Position numbers and translations under genes: made by a program. Source: Janthinobacterium sp. TND4EL3 (GTDB lineage Bacteria > Pseudomonadota > Gammaproteobacteria > Burkholderiales > Burkholderiaceae_D). Taken from it: DNA of 64,000 nucleotides. A model generated the notes under the pieces. The model did no database searches. It saw only the letters and a program-made list of their open reading frames with translations, and was not told the DNA's origin. Location of the stretch: NCBI RefSeq assembly GCF_900156175.1, contig NZ_FTMV01000003.1, positions 372,001-436,000 of the forward strand. Direction: 5' to 3'. The first letter of the stretch is position 1. The number at the start of each line of letters is the position of its first letter. Of this stretch, positions 53,910 through 63,115 are shown one piece after another.

Positions 53910-54813
53910 GGGCGCGGCAGCCGCCGCCACCGCAGCCGTTGCGCCGAAAGACATCATCACGGCCGCCAGCAACATGCCCGAGATCAAGGATGGCCAGTCG
54001 GTCGCCTTGCTGCAGGAATTGCACATCCTGACGCGCGACGGCAAGATGAACCAGGACAGCCGCCGCAAGCTCAAGCAGGTGTATCACCTGACGCAGTTCA
54101 TCGAGCCGCTGCTGCGCGAAGTGCAGCTGGACCACCCCGGCGTGTCGCTGGTCGACCACGGCGCCGGCAAGTCCTACCTCGGTTTCATCCTGTACGACCT
54201 GTTCTTCAAGAACGGCAACGACGGTTCGCACATCTACGGCATCGAAACACGCGAAGAGCTGGTGCAGCGCTCGCAAGAGCTGGCGAAGAAATTCAACTTC
54301 CCCGGCATGTCGTTTTTACCCCTGTCCGTGGCCGAGTCGACGGAATCGAACTTGCTGCCGCAGCAGATCGACATCGTCACGGCCTTGCATGCGTGCAACA
54401 CGGCCACCGATGACGCCATCCACTTCGCGCTGAAGAAGAAAGCGAAATTCATGGTGCTGGTGCCATGTTGCCAGGCCGAAGTCGCTTCCGTATTGAAGAA
54501 GAACAAGGGCAAGAGCCTGGGCAAGAATGTCTTGACGGAATTGTGGCGCCACCCGCTGCACACGCGCGAGTTCGGCAGTCAGATCACCAACGTGCTGCGC
54601 TGTCTGCAACTGGAAGCGCACGGCTACCAGGTCAGCGTGACGGAACTGGTGGGCTGGGAGCATTCGATGAAGAATGAGCTGATCATCGCCAGCTACAAGA
54701 ACTTGCCGCGCCAGCGTCCGACGGAGCGCCTGCAGGAAGTGCTGCAGACCCTGGGCCTGGAAGAGATGGGGCACCGTTTCTTTGCCGAGGAATTGGCCAA
54801 GGCACAAGCCTGA
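53896..54813 (+). CDS. SAM-dependent methyltransferase (Methyltransf_32-like)
   Basis: A 305-residue methyltransferase. The SAM motif I is VDHGAGKSYLGFILYD, followed by an IETREELVQRSQELAKK segment, the DIVTALHACNTATDDA block, and a VLVPCCQAE segment like that of METTL25/GSTCD-related enzymes. The target is unknown. The ATG at 53896 overlaps the iscX end and suggests translation with the isc operon; the earlier frame from 53839 is not family-like. A link to Fe-S biology is only positional. Confidence 0.82.
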   Translation: MKRAKGAAAAATAAVAPKDIITAASNMPEIKDGQSVALLQELHILTRDGKMNQDSRRKLKQVYHLTQFIEPLLREVQLDHPGVSLVDHGAGKSYLGFILYDLFFKNGNDGSHIYGIETREELVQRSQELAKKFNFPGMSFLPLSVAESTESNLLPQQIDIVTALHACNTATDDAIHFALKKKAKFMVLVPCCQAEVASVLKKNKGKSLGKNVLTELWRHPLHTREFGSQITNVLRCLQLEAHGYQVSVTELVGWEHSMKNELIIASYKNLPRQRPTERLQEVLQTLGLEEMGHRFFAEELAKAQA

Positions 54814-54816
54814 TTG

Positions 54817-54907
54817 TTGGCTTACGCGGCTAGCCGCTAAGCCAACCTACAGAACCGCATATGGTCGGGTAGGTCGGGTAGGTCGGATTAGCGCAGCGTA
54901 ATCCGAC
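54817..54907. repeat. Composite intergenic repeat: two palindromes and a GGTCGGGTA tandem
   Basis: The region contains an imperfect palindrome from TTGGCTTA (54817) to TAAGCCAA (ends 54845), three tandem 9-base units GGTCGGGTA or close (54863-54889), and a second palindrome with arms GTCGGATTA and TAATCCGAC (54882-54907). No gene covers it. The second core recurs in the palindrome at 2875, so a dispersed genomic repeat is likely. Confidence 0.75.
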
Positions 54908-54992
54908 AGTCAGCAGCGCGCACCGCAAAAGAGGAGGAGCAGGTCGGTTACAATACCGGCTTTCTCCTCCTCTTGCTTTTTGCGCCTCCCCC

Positions 54993-55751
54993 ATGACCAC
55001 ACCTATTGAAATGCCCACCGTCCGCCTGGCCAAGCGCCTGTCCGAAGACGTGCCCTGTTCACGCCGCGAGGCCGAGCTGTATATCGAGGGCGGCTGGGTC
55101 ACGGTCGACGGCGTGCTGGTGGAGGAATCGGGCGCGCGCGTGGCCGACAACCAGGAAGTGGTGCTGCTGCCGAACGCCACCCTCGACGAGATGCCGCCCG
55201 TGACGATCTTGCTGCACAAGCCGGCCGGCATCCATGGCGGTATCGGCAGCGAAGGCAAGCCGGCCTTGAGCTGCTTGCGTCCCGAAGAGATTTTCACGCC
55301 GGAAAACGTGGCGCCCAGCTCCGTCACGCGCTTCCTCAAGCGCCACCTGATCGGCCTGACCGTCACCAATCCGCTGGAAACCATGGCCTCGGGCTTGCTC
55401 GTGTTCACGCAGGATTTCCGCGTGGCCCGCAAGCTTGTCGACGAAGCGAAAACGGTGGAGCAGGAATTCATCGTGGAAGTGTCGGGCGACATCATGGAAA
55501 ACGGCCTGGCGCTGCTCAATCACGGCTTGCCCTTCAATGGCAAGCCTTTGCCGCCGATCAAGGTCAGCTGGCAGAATGAAACGCGCCTGCGTTTCGCGCT
55601 GAAAAACGTGCTGCCGGGCCAGATCGCCCATATGTGCAAGATGGTGGGACTGGACGTCGTCGCCATGAAGCGCCTGCGCATCGGCCGCATCCCGATGGGC
55701 GCCATGCCCGTGGGGCAATGGCGCTATCTGCAGGGTTACGAAAGATTCTAA
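54993..55751 (+). CDS. RNA pseudouridine synthase homologue lacking the catalytic Asp
   Basis: A 252-residue protein with an S4 RNA-binding domain (about residues 9-60: LAKRLSEDVPCSRREAELYI) and an RsuA/RluF-type synthase domain (ILLHKPAGIHGG, later MCKMVGLDVVAMKRLRIGRI). In this family the catalytic block is R-L-D-x2-T-x-G-L. Here it reads NPLETMASGLL, so the Arg is Pro and the catalytic Asp is Glu129. Members with this change may bind RNA without modifying it or use Glu instead. The frame is open and complete, so it is probably expressed. Its stop overlaps the convergent haemoglobin gene by four bases. Confidence 0.85.
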   Translation: MTTPIEMPTVRLAKRLSEDVPCSRREAELYIEGGWVTVDGVLVEESGARVADNQEVVLLPNATLDEMPPVTILLHKPAGIHGGIGSEGKPALSCLRPEEIFTPENVAPSSVTRFLKRHLIGLTVTNPLETMASGLLVFTQDFRVARKLVDEAKTVEQEFIVEVSGDIMENGLALLNHGLPFNGKPLPPIKVSWQNETRLRFALKNVLPGQIAHMCKMVGLDVVAMKRLRIGRIPMGAMPVGQWRYLQGYERF

Positions 55752-56176
55752 AGCTGCGGCGCCACGATGGCGTGGCTTTCCGCGAAGCTTTTCCATAGCC
55801 GTTCGGCAATATTCAAGGCGATGGCATCGGCCTTTTCCTGCAAGGCCGGGTTGCCCATGCTTTCCGTGGTGGCAAAGAACAGGGTCAGCCAGCGGCGGAA
55901 CATGCACGGCGTCAGGTGTTCCATGTTCGCGTGCTGCGCCAGCGGCTTGCCGTGGTAGCGCATGGTGCCGCGCAGCAAGCCGGACCAGAAATCGATCAAT
56001 GTTGTCAGGTGGGCATCCCAATCCTTGACCTCGGCGGCAAAGATGGGGCCCAGCATGGCGTCGTCGCGCGCGGCCGCATAAAAGGTGTGGACAAGATGCT
56101 TGACTTCGTCTTCGCTGCAGACTTCCGCGCGGTATTTGGCGAAGCGTGTGTGGGGGAGGGGGGCGGTATTGTTCAT
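55748..56176 (-). CDS. Group III truncated haemoglobin
   Basis: A 142-residue small globin of the group III type, a haem protein linked to oxygen or NO handling. Globin features: FYAAARDDAMLGPIFA, then HLTTLIDFWSGLL, the proximal His in the second half and FRRWLTLFFATTESM. Read toward the pseudouridine synthase homologue and overlapping its last four bases. Confidence 0.9.
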   Translation of the reverse strand: MNNTAPLPHTRFAKYRAEVCSEDEVKHLVHTFYAAARDDAMLGPIFAAEVKDWDAHLTTLIDFWSGLLRGTMRYHGKPLAQHANMEHLTPCMFRRWLTLFFATTESMGNPALQEKADAIALNIAERLWKSFAESHAIVAPQL

Positions 56177-56242
56177 GGCATGCCATGATCGCAGAGCCCC
56201 CGTGGCGCTTCAATGACGCAGGTCAAGACCTGCCGAGACAAC

Positions 56243-56779
56243 TCAGGCGGCGACTTTCTTCGACTTCTTCGCCGGGGCTGGCAATTGCACGATCTGCGTG
56301 CCCAGCAGCTTGTCGTGCAGGAACTGGCCATTGCCCGTGAACAGGGCCGTGGCCGACCAGGCGAGGATGCCGATACCGATGGCGCCCAATGCCGTCCAGT
56401 GCTGCAAATCGAATACATACGCCACCAGCAGGGCCGGCAGCAGCCACATCCAGGCCAGGATGTAGCGGCAGGCGGCCACGCGCAGCGGCACGTGCGCGTG
56501 GCCCGGCAGCACCACTTTCAGGCGCCACGTCTTCATGGCCAGGGTCTGGCCTTCGCGGCTCCACTGATGGATGAAATACGCGCCCATGACGAGAAAGGCC
56601 AGGCACTGGCGCATGTGTTCCGTCAAGGGCGTGTGGGCGCCCTGCACGGCCAGTTCAAACAGCAGGAAGGGCAAGAACAGCACGGCCAGGGCCAGCAGCG
56701 ACTCGTACACCATGGAAATCAGGCGGCGCTTGATTGTCGGGAGGGAAGTGTTGCTGGCAGCGTGCGTGCTATTTGGCAT
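56243..56779 (-). CDS. RDD-family membrane protein
   Basis: A 178-residue protein with four hydrophobic segments and the RDD-type start PTIKRRLISMVYESLLALAV, then REGQTLAMKTWRLKVV. Such proteins are proposed ion or small-solute transporters; the function is not established. Its start overlaps the stop of the DUF3106 gene by 11 bases, so it is the last cistron of the sigma-factor operon. Confidence 0.87.
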   Translation of the reverse strand: MPNSTHAASNTSLPTIKRRLISMVYESLLALAVLFLPFLLFELAVQGAHTPLTEHMRQCLAFLVMGAYFIHQWSREGQTLAMKTWRLKVVLPGHAHVPLRVAACRYILAWMWLLPALLVAYVFDLQHWTALGAIGIGILAWSATALFTGNGQFLHDKLLGTQIVQLPAPAKKSKKVAA

Positions 56780-57551
56780 TGGTCGGCAGTGGGGCGGGCG
56801 TGGTGGGTGGCGTGACGGGCACGACGGCAGGCGGCGTGGCCGCGGCGGGATCGGATGCCGGCACTGTGGCCGCTGCGGGAGCGGGCGGCAGGACGGGCGC
56901 GGCAGCCGCAGGTGCCGGCGGCGTGGCGGGCAGCAGGATGGGGGCCGGCTTGCTCGTGTTCGAATTGATCGCCGGCACCTTGCCCAGCGGTTTTTTCGGC
57001 ACGAGTTCCGTGGCCAGTTTTTTCTTTTGATCTTCCGGCAACTGCTGGTACTGCTCCCATTGGGCGGACTTTTGACCCGGATCAATCTTTTTCGTGCGCG
57101 CATAATTTTCGCGCACGAGGCGGCGCTGTTCCGGCGTCAGCTTGATCCATTCGCGCATGCGTTCATGCACGCGGGTTTGCTCGTCGGGCGTCATCGAGGC
57201 AAAGCGGTTGGCGATATCGAGCCATTTCTGCTTGCGCAAGGGTTCAAGCTTGTTCCATTCGGCGGCCAGCGGCTGCAGCGCTTCCTGCTGCGCGCGCGAC
57301 AGCTTGTTCCAGGATGGGTTGTCGCTGGCCTTGGGCGGCGTGCCGCCCTTGCCGGCCGTGCGCGGCGAACCGGGCTTGACGGCCGGGGCCGGGGCGACGG
57401 GGGCAGGCGCAGGCGCTGCCGCCGCCGGCACGGGCGCGGCGGCGGGCGCGGGATGTTGCTGCGCGCCTACCCAGGCGGCGCCAGCCAGGGCGCAGGCGCC
57501 CAGGCCGATGCCGGCGGCGAGCCAGCCTTTGCGTACGCTCAAGCGTGCCAT
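56769..57551 (-). CDS. DUF3106 protein, N-terminally anchored, periplasmic
   Basis: A 260-residue protein with an N-terminal membrane segment (WLAAGIGLGACALAGAAWV), a Pro/Ala linker, the DUF3106 helical core (about residues 75-170: SWNKLSRAQQEALQPLAAEW, then RERMREW-like RMREWIKLTPEQRRLVREN) and a Pro/Ala tail. The L-T-P-E-Q-R pattern resembles the stress chaperones of the Spy/CpxP group. It may be the periplasmic stress-sensing partner of the sigma operon. Function otherwise unknown. Confidence 0.83.
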   Translation of the reverse strand: MARLSVRKGWLAAGIGLGACALAGAAWVGAQQHPAPAAAPVPAAAAPAPAPVAPAPAVKPGSPRTAGKGGTPPKASDNPSWNKLSRAQQEALQPLAAEWNKLEPLRKQKWLDIANRFASMTPDEQTRVHERMREWIKLTPEQRRLVRENYARTKKIDPGQKSAQWEQYQQLPEDQKKKLATELVPKKPLGKVPAINSNTSKPAPILLPATPPAPAAAAPVLPPAPAAATVPASDPAAATPPAVVPVTPPTTPAPLPTNAK

Positions 57552-57553
57552 GC

Positions 57554-57958
57554 TTATTGCTCGCGTTTCGTCAGGTAGGCGTTGAAGCCATGGTCCATGT
57601 ACGCAGACAGCGGCAATTCGTCCGACAGGACGGCGGCGTCGATTTCTGCCAGTTCGGCAATATGTTGTTCCTGCTCAAACTGATAGATGCCCACCATGCC
57701 GCCAACGAGCAGCAGCAGCGGGATGATCACGCTCATGCGGCCCAGCCACGACAGCGGCTCGGCGAAGAACTGGCTGGCCACGCCGGCGAACACGTTTTCA
57801 CGCGCGGCCACGGCGACGGGGGCGTCGGCCTTCTTGCGCGACAGGGCCAGCTTGCGTGCCGCTGCCAGGCGGTCGGTGGCCGATGCGGGCAGGTCGTCGA
57901 GTTTTTCGTTCAGTGCATGGCGCACTTTGTAAGCGAAATTGAGATCGTCGGTGTTCAT
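57554..57958 (-). CDS. DUF3619 single-pass membrane protein, candidate anti-sigma factor
   Basis: A 134-residue protein with a cytoplasmic N-terminal helical part (residues 1-70), one transmembrane helix (SVIIPLLLLVGGMVGIYQF) and a short C-terminal part. The ATG overlaps the TGA of the sigma gene (57955-57958), so the two are coupled. Such membrane partners of ECF sigma genes are commonly anti-sigma factors, and its topology fits; no anti-sigma motif (for example H-x3-C-x2-C) is visible, so this is inference. Confidence 0.8.
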   Translation of the reverse strand: MNTDDLNFAYKVRHALNEKLDDLPASATDRLAAARKLALSRKKADAPVAVAARENVFAGVASQFFAEPLSWLGRMSVIIPLLLLVGGMVGIYQFEQEQHIAELAEIDAAVLSDELPLSAYMDHGFNAYLTKREQ

Positions 57959-58524
57959 AATTTTATTCCCTTGGCTTTCAGCGATTCGGCGAGCGTGTGG
58001 GTAGCTCTAGAGCAATGTGTTTTCACGCTGCCTTCGGAGCAACCCATCGCTTCCGCTGTTTCAGCCACATCCATGTCCTGCCAATAACGCATGAGGAAGG
58101 CTTCGCGTTGACGTGACGGCAGTTTTTGTACTTCTTCATCAATCAAATCAAGGATTTGCGCGCGTTCGACCTGGTCGGCCGAGGATTCGGCGGCGCTGGA
58201 GCCCTGTTCCGATTCATAAGTGTCAAGTATATCAAAATCCTCATGCTCGTCGCCCGAGGGCTTCATGCCGGAAAACAGGCTGACCCAGGTGTTGCGCACT
58301 TTTTCGCGGCGGAAATAATCAAGTATGGTGTTCTGCAAGATGCGCTGGAAGAGCATCGGCAATTCGGCGGCCGGTTTGTCGCCGTATTTCTCTGCCAGTT
58401 TGATCATCGCGTCCTGCACGATGTCGAGTGCCGATTCATCCTTGCGGACCGCGTAGGCGGCCTGCTTGAAAGCGCGCCGCTCGACATTTTCTAGAAAGTC
58501 GGATAATTCTTTGTCTGTTGCCAT
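57955..58524 (-). CDS. RNA polymerase sigma factor, ECF (RpoE-like)
   Basis: A 189-residue ECF sigma factor. Region 2: AYAVRKDESALDIVQDAMIKLAEKY, with FQRILQNTILDYFRREKVRN. Region 4: KLPSRQREAFLMRYWQDMDVA and MGCSEGSVKTHCSRATHTL. The first gene of the operon sigma-DUF3619-DUF3106-RDD. The ATG at 58524 gives the family start; an in-frame extension to 58725 is not family-like. Confidence 0.93.
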   Translation of the reverse strand: MATDKELSDFLENVERRAFKQAAYAVRKDESALDIVQDAMIKLAEKYGDKPAAELPMLFQRILQNTILDYFRREKVRNTWVSLFSGMKPSGDEHEDFDILDTYESEQGSSAAESSADQVERAQILDLIDEEVQKLPSRQREAFLMRYWQDMDVAETAEAMGCSEGSVKTHCSRATHTLAESLKAKGIKL

Positions 58525-59021
58525 GCGGTATGGGGGCGAGCTAACGGCTGCGTGTGCTGTGGGCGAAAGGGAGGCGGGTATGCTTTTTGCAACCATGAGC
58601 ATGCTAGCAAAAAATGTGCGTTTCCGCAGGATTTTTGCATGTTGTGCGAGCAAAAATGCAGCGAAGCCGACATTTTCCTTGACCATAATGGTGCAACGCG
58701 ATAACGTAGGGGACGCTTTGAACACCCCAAAGCCCTATGGTCAGGTCGCGACCGGCACACAAGGCCAGCAGCGGCAAGACGCGCTTTCATTTGTAGGCAG
58801 TTTGTTCTAACCCGCGCCACAAGCGCGAGCGGTTCGTACAGGCGCCACAGAAACTCCGGCCAAACGAGTTGCGTTAAGCGTTGTTTTGTAAGGTATCTAT
58901 GGGTGCCCAAAGAAATTGCGTGACCGCATGAAAAGGGAAGCAGGAGCACTGTTGCGTTAGGCGTACCTCGTCAGGAAAGAACATCCGATCAATCTCCAAT
59001 GGACCTTGAAAGGAATGTTTC
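58525..59021. other. Intergenic region between the sigma factor and ilvB
   Basis: Nearly 500 bases with no convincing gene. It must hold the promoters of both operons. I looked for a Leu/Val/Ile-codon leader peptide or riboswitch and see none clearly. The long 5' side of ilvB suggests a regulatory leader. Confidence 0.45.
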
Positions 59022-60773
59022 ATGAATACCGAAGCAAAGGGACCTGCAACAGGTTCCGCAACAGGACCGATCACGGGCGCAGAAATTGTCGTGCGCTGTC
59101 TGGCTGAAGAGGGCGTCGAGCACGTCTTTGGATATCCGGGCGGAGCCGTACTCTATATCTACGACGCCATCTTCCAGCAAAACAAATTCCAGCATATCCT
59201 GGTACGCCACGAGCAGGCCGCGATCCACGCCGCCGATGCCTATTCGCGCAGCTCGAACAAGGTCGGTGTCGCCATCGTCACGTCCGGTCCGGGCGTCACG
59301 AATGCCGTCACGGGCCTGTCGACCGCGTACATGGACTCGATTCCCATGGTGGTGATCTCCGGCCAGGTGCCGAGCCACGCCATCGGGCAGGATGCGTTCC
59401 AGGAATGCGACACGGTCGGCATCACGCGCCCCGTCGTCAAGCACAACTTCCTCGTCAAGGACGTCAAGGACCTGGCAGCGACGATCAAGAAAGCCTTCTT
59501 CATCGCCCGTACCGGCCGTCCGGGACCCGTGCTGGTCGATATCCCCAAGGATATCAGCATGCACAAATGCCATTTCGACTATCCGAAGGAAGTCGAGATG
59601 CGTTCCTACCGTCCCGTCGACAAAGGCCACTCGGGCCAGATCCGCAAGGCCGTGCAGCTGCTGCTGCAAGCCGAACGCCCGATGATCTACACGGGCGGCG
59701 GCGTCATCCTGGCGCATGCGGCTCCCGAGCTGAACAAGCTGGTCGACCGCCTGGGTTTCCCGTGCACCAACACCTTGATGGGCCTGGGCGGCTACCGCGC
59801 CTCGAGCGAGCAGTATGTCGGCATGCCCGGCATGCACGGCACCTATGAAGCGAACATGGCGATGCAGAATTGCGACGTGCTGATCGCCATCGGCGCCCGT
59901 TTCGATGACCGCGTGATCGGCAACCCCAAGCATTTCGCCTCGCATCCGCGCAAGATCATTCACGTGGACATCGATCCATCGTCGATTTCCAAGCGCGTCA
60001 AGGTCGATATCCCCATCGTCGGCAACGTCAAGGACGTGCTGATCGAGTTCCTCGCGCAACTGGACGCGGCCGAAGCCAAGCCGAACGTCAATGCCTTGAG
60101 CAACTGGTGGAAGCAGATCGCCGAATGGCGTGGCCGCGAATGCCTGAAATACCCGACGTCCGACCTGGTCATCAAGCCGCAAGCGGTGGTGGAAAAAGTG
60201 TTCCAGATCACCAAGGGCGATGCCTTCATCACGTCCGACGTGGGCCAGCATCAGATGTGGGCCGCACAATATTATGGTTTCGACAAGCCGCGCCGCTGGA
60301 TCAATTCCGGCGGCCTGGGCACCATGGGTGTCGGCTTGCCGTACGCCATGGGCGTGCAGATGGCCAATCCGGACGCCACCGTTGCCTGCATCACGGGCGA
60401 AGGCTCGATCCAGATGTGCATCCAGGAGCTCGCCACGTGCAAGCAGTATCACCTGACGCCGAAGATCATCATGCTCAACAACCGTTTCCTCGGCATGGTG
60501 CGCCAGTGGCAGGAGATCGACTACGGTTCGCGCTATTCCGAGTCGTACATGGATTCGCTGCCCGACTTCGAGAAGCTGGCCGAAGCATACGGCCACGTGG
60601 GCATGAAAATTGAAAAACCGGGCGACGTCGACGGCGCCCTGAAAGAGGCGTTTGGCATGAAAGACAGGCTGGTATTCATGAACTTCATTACCGACCAGTC
60701 CGAAAACGTGTGGCCAATGGTGAAAGCCGGCAAGGGCCTGTCCGAAATGATGCTCGGTTCGGAGGATCTCTAA
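59022..60773 (+). CDS. ilvB: Acetolactate synthase large subunit
   Basis: A 583-residue TPP/FAD enzyme making acetolactate or acetohydroxybutyrate, the first step to valine, leucine and isoleucine. Catalytic Glu in VRHEQAAIHAADAYSR, the TPP region ITGEGSIQMCIQELATCKQYH with the downstream LNN, and an FAD-binding middle domain. Cotranscribed with ilvH, starting two bases after its stop region, and ilvC. Confidence 0.97.
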   Translation: MNTEAKGPATGSATGPITGAEIVVRCLAEEGVEHVFGYPGGAVLYIYDAIFQQNKFQHILVRHEQAAIHAADAYSRSSNKVGVAIVTSGPGVTNAVTGLSTAYMDSIPMVVISGQVPSHAIGQDAFQECDTVGITRPVVKHNFLVKDVKDLAATIKKAFFIARTGRPGPVLVDIPKDISMHKCHFDYPKEVEMRSYRPVDKGHSGQIRKAVQLLLQAERPMIYTGGGVILAHAAPELNKLVDRLGFPCTNTLMGLGGYRASSEQYVGMPGMHGTYEANMAMQNCDVLIAIGARFDDRVIGNPKHFASHPRKIIHVDIDPSSISKRVKVDIPIVGNVKDVLIEFLAQLDAAEAKPNVNALSNWWKQIAEWRGRECLKYPTSDLVIKPQAVVEKVFQITKGDAFITSDVGQHQMWAAQYYGFDKPRRWINSGGLGTMGVGLPYAMGVQMANPDATVACITGEGSIQMCIQELATCKQYHLTPKIIMLNNRFLGMVRQWQEIDYGSRYSESYMDSLPDFEKLAEAYGHVGMKIEKPGDVDGALKEAFGMKDRLVFMNFITDQSENVWPMVKAGKGLSEMMLGSEDL

Positions 60774-60775
60774 TC

Positions 60776-61267
60776 ATGCGCCATATTATTTCTGTCTTGC
60801 TGGAAAACGAAGCGGGCGCCCTGTCGCGCGTGGTGGGCCTGTTCTCGGCACGCGGCTACAACATTGAAACACTGACCGTGGCGCCGACGGAAGACTCGAC
60901 CCTGTCGCGCATGACTATCGTCACCAGCGGCTCGGACGACATCATCGAGCAGATCACCAAGCACCTGAACCGCCTCATCGAGGTGGTGAAGGTGGTGGAC
61001 CTGACCGAAGGCCAGCATATCGAACGCGAGTTGATGCTGATCAAGGTTCGTGCCGTGGGCAAGGAGCGCGAGGAAATGAAGCGCACCGCCGATATCTTCC
61101 GTGGCCGCATCATCGATGTCACCGAAAAGACGTACACGATCGAACTGACCGGCAACAAGGTCAAGCTCGACGCGTTCATCGATTCGATCGACCGCGCCGC
61201 CATCCTGGAAACCGTCCGCACGGGCGGTTCCGGCATCGGCCGCGGCGAACGCATCCTCAAAGTATAA
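60776..61267 (+). CDS. ilvH: Acetolactate synthase small (regulatory) subunit
   Basis: A 163-residue ACT-domain subunit giving valine feedback control. Pattern: HIISVLLENEAGALSRVVGL, SARGYNIETLTVAPTED and the C-terminal half with AILETVRTGGSGIGRGER. GGAGG lies ahead of the ATG at 60776. Confidence 0.97.
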   Translation: MRHIISVLLENEAGALSRVVGLFSARGYNIETLTVAPTEDSTLSRMTIVTSGSDDIIEQITKHLNRLIEVVKVVDLTEGQHIERELMLIKVRAVGKEREEMKRTADIFRGRIIDVTEKTYTIELTGNKVKLDAFIDSIDRAAILETVRTGGSGIGRGERILKV

Positions 61268-62356
<1,089 letters not shown>

Positions 62357-62377
62357 GCTGTTATCGTTCTTCACAGG

Positions 62378-62402
62378 AAGCCGGCGCAAGCCGGCTTTTT
62401 TT
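62378..62402 (+). terminator. Rho-independent terminator of ilvBHC
   Basis: Perfect 8-base stem AAGCCGGC/GCCGGCTT with a GCAA tetraloop and a run of eight T. Confidence 0.95.
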
Positions 62403-62466
62403 TGCGCGGGCGTTTGGCCGCCAACATCCGTTACAATCAGGCCCATTCAACCATACCGTCAGCCTC

Positions 62467-62916
62467 ATGCTTGTTTTTTCTAAAGTTTTTGTCGGCAATC
62501 TTCATGTGCTCAAGCGTCCCGTCTCGGTTGCCATCAGCTGCTGGTTTCTGGTCATCGGCTCGCTGTCGGCGCTGGTGTCCGCCTACCTCGGCCGCAACGA
62601 TCCCGCGATGCAGGCGTGGATGGCGGACGGCGTGATTCCCGCCGGGGTGCAATACGCGATCTTGATCTTCAGTCAGGGCATTACCGTGGTGGCAGCGCTG
62701 GCCATGCTGCAAAGGCAGCGTGGCGCGCGCACCGTGTATCTGGTGTGGGGCGTGATCGACATTGCATTCTGCCTGGCGACCGTGCCGCTGAAGATGCACG
62801 TCTTGCCTGGCGCGCTCCTGTTCGCCGCCATCTGCGCCTTGCTGTACAGTCCGAAATCGAATGCCTGGTTTTCGCCACGCAAGGCGGCCAACGATGCCTG
62901 CATGACGCCGGCTTGA
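62467..62916 (+). CDS. Small multipass membrane protein, unknown function
   Basis: A 149-residue protein with four predicted membrane helices (for example VAISCWFLVIGSLSALVSAY and AAICALLYSPKS at the end). I recognise no family. The ATG at 62467 stands just after a likely -10 TACAAT. It follows the ilvC terminator, so it is its own transcript. Confidence 0.75.
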   Translation: MLVFSKVFVGNLHVLKRPVSVAISCWFLVIGSLSALVSAYLGRNDPAMQAWMADGVIPAGVQYAILIFSQGITVVAALAMLQRQRGARTVYLVWGVIDIAFCLATVPLKMHVLPGALLFAAICALLYSPKSNAWFSPRKAANDACMTPA

Positions 62917-63115
62917 GCGCGGCTGTTTGAGCATGGCTATTTTCGCGTGCACGCTTTTGCTGCGTTTGCTTTACAATTCCGCCCTTCCTTTGCAGTTTCC
63001 TCTGGACTGCATCTGTTTCGGTATCTGCCGACCGCAACGCGCATCACCGCTTTTGTAGCACGCCAGGCGCTGCTTATGTAGCCATTTCTCCGCCTGCGCA
63101 ATCTGAAGGACCCCT

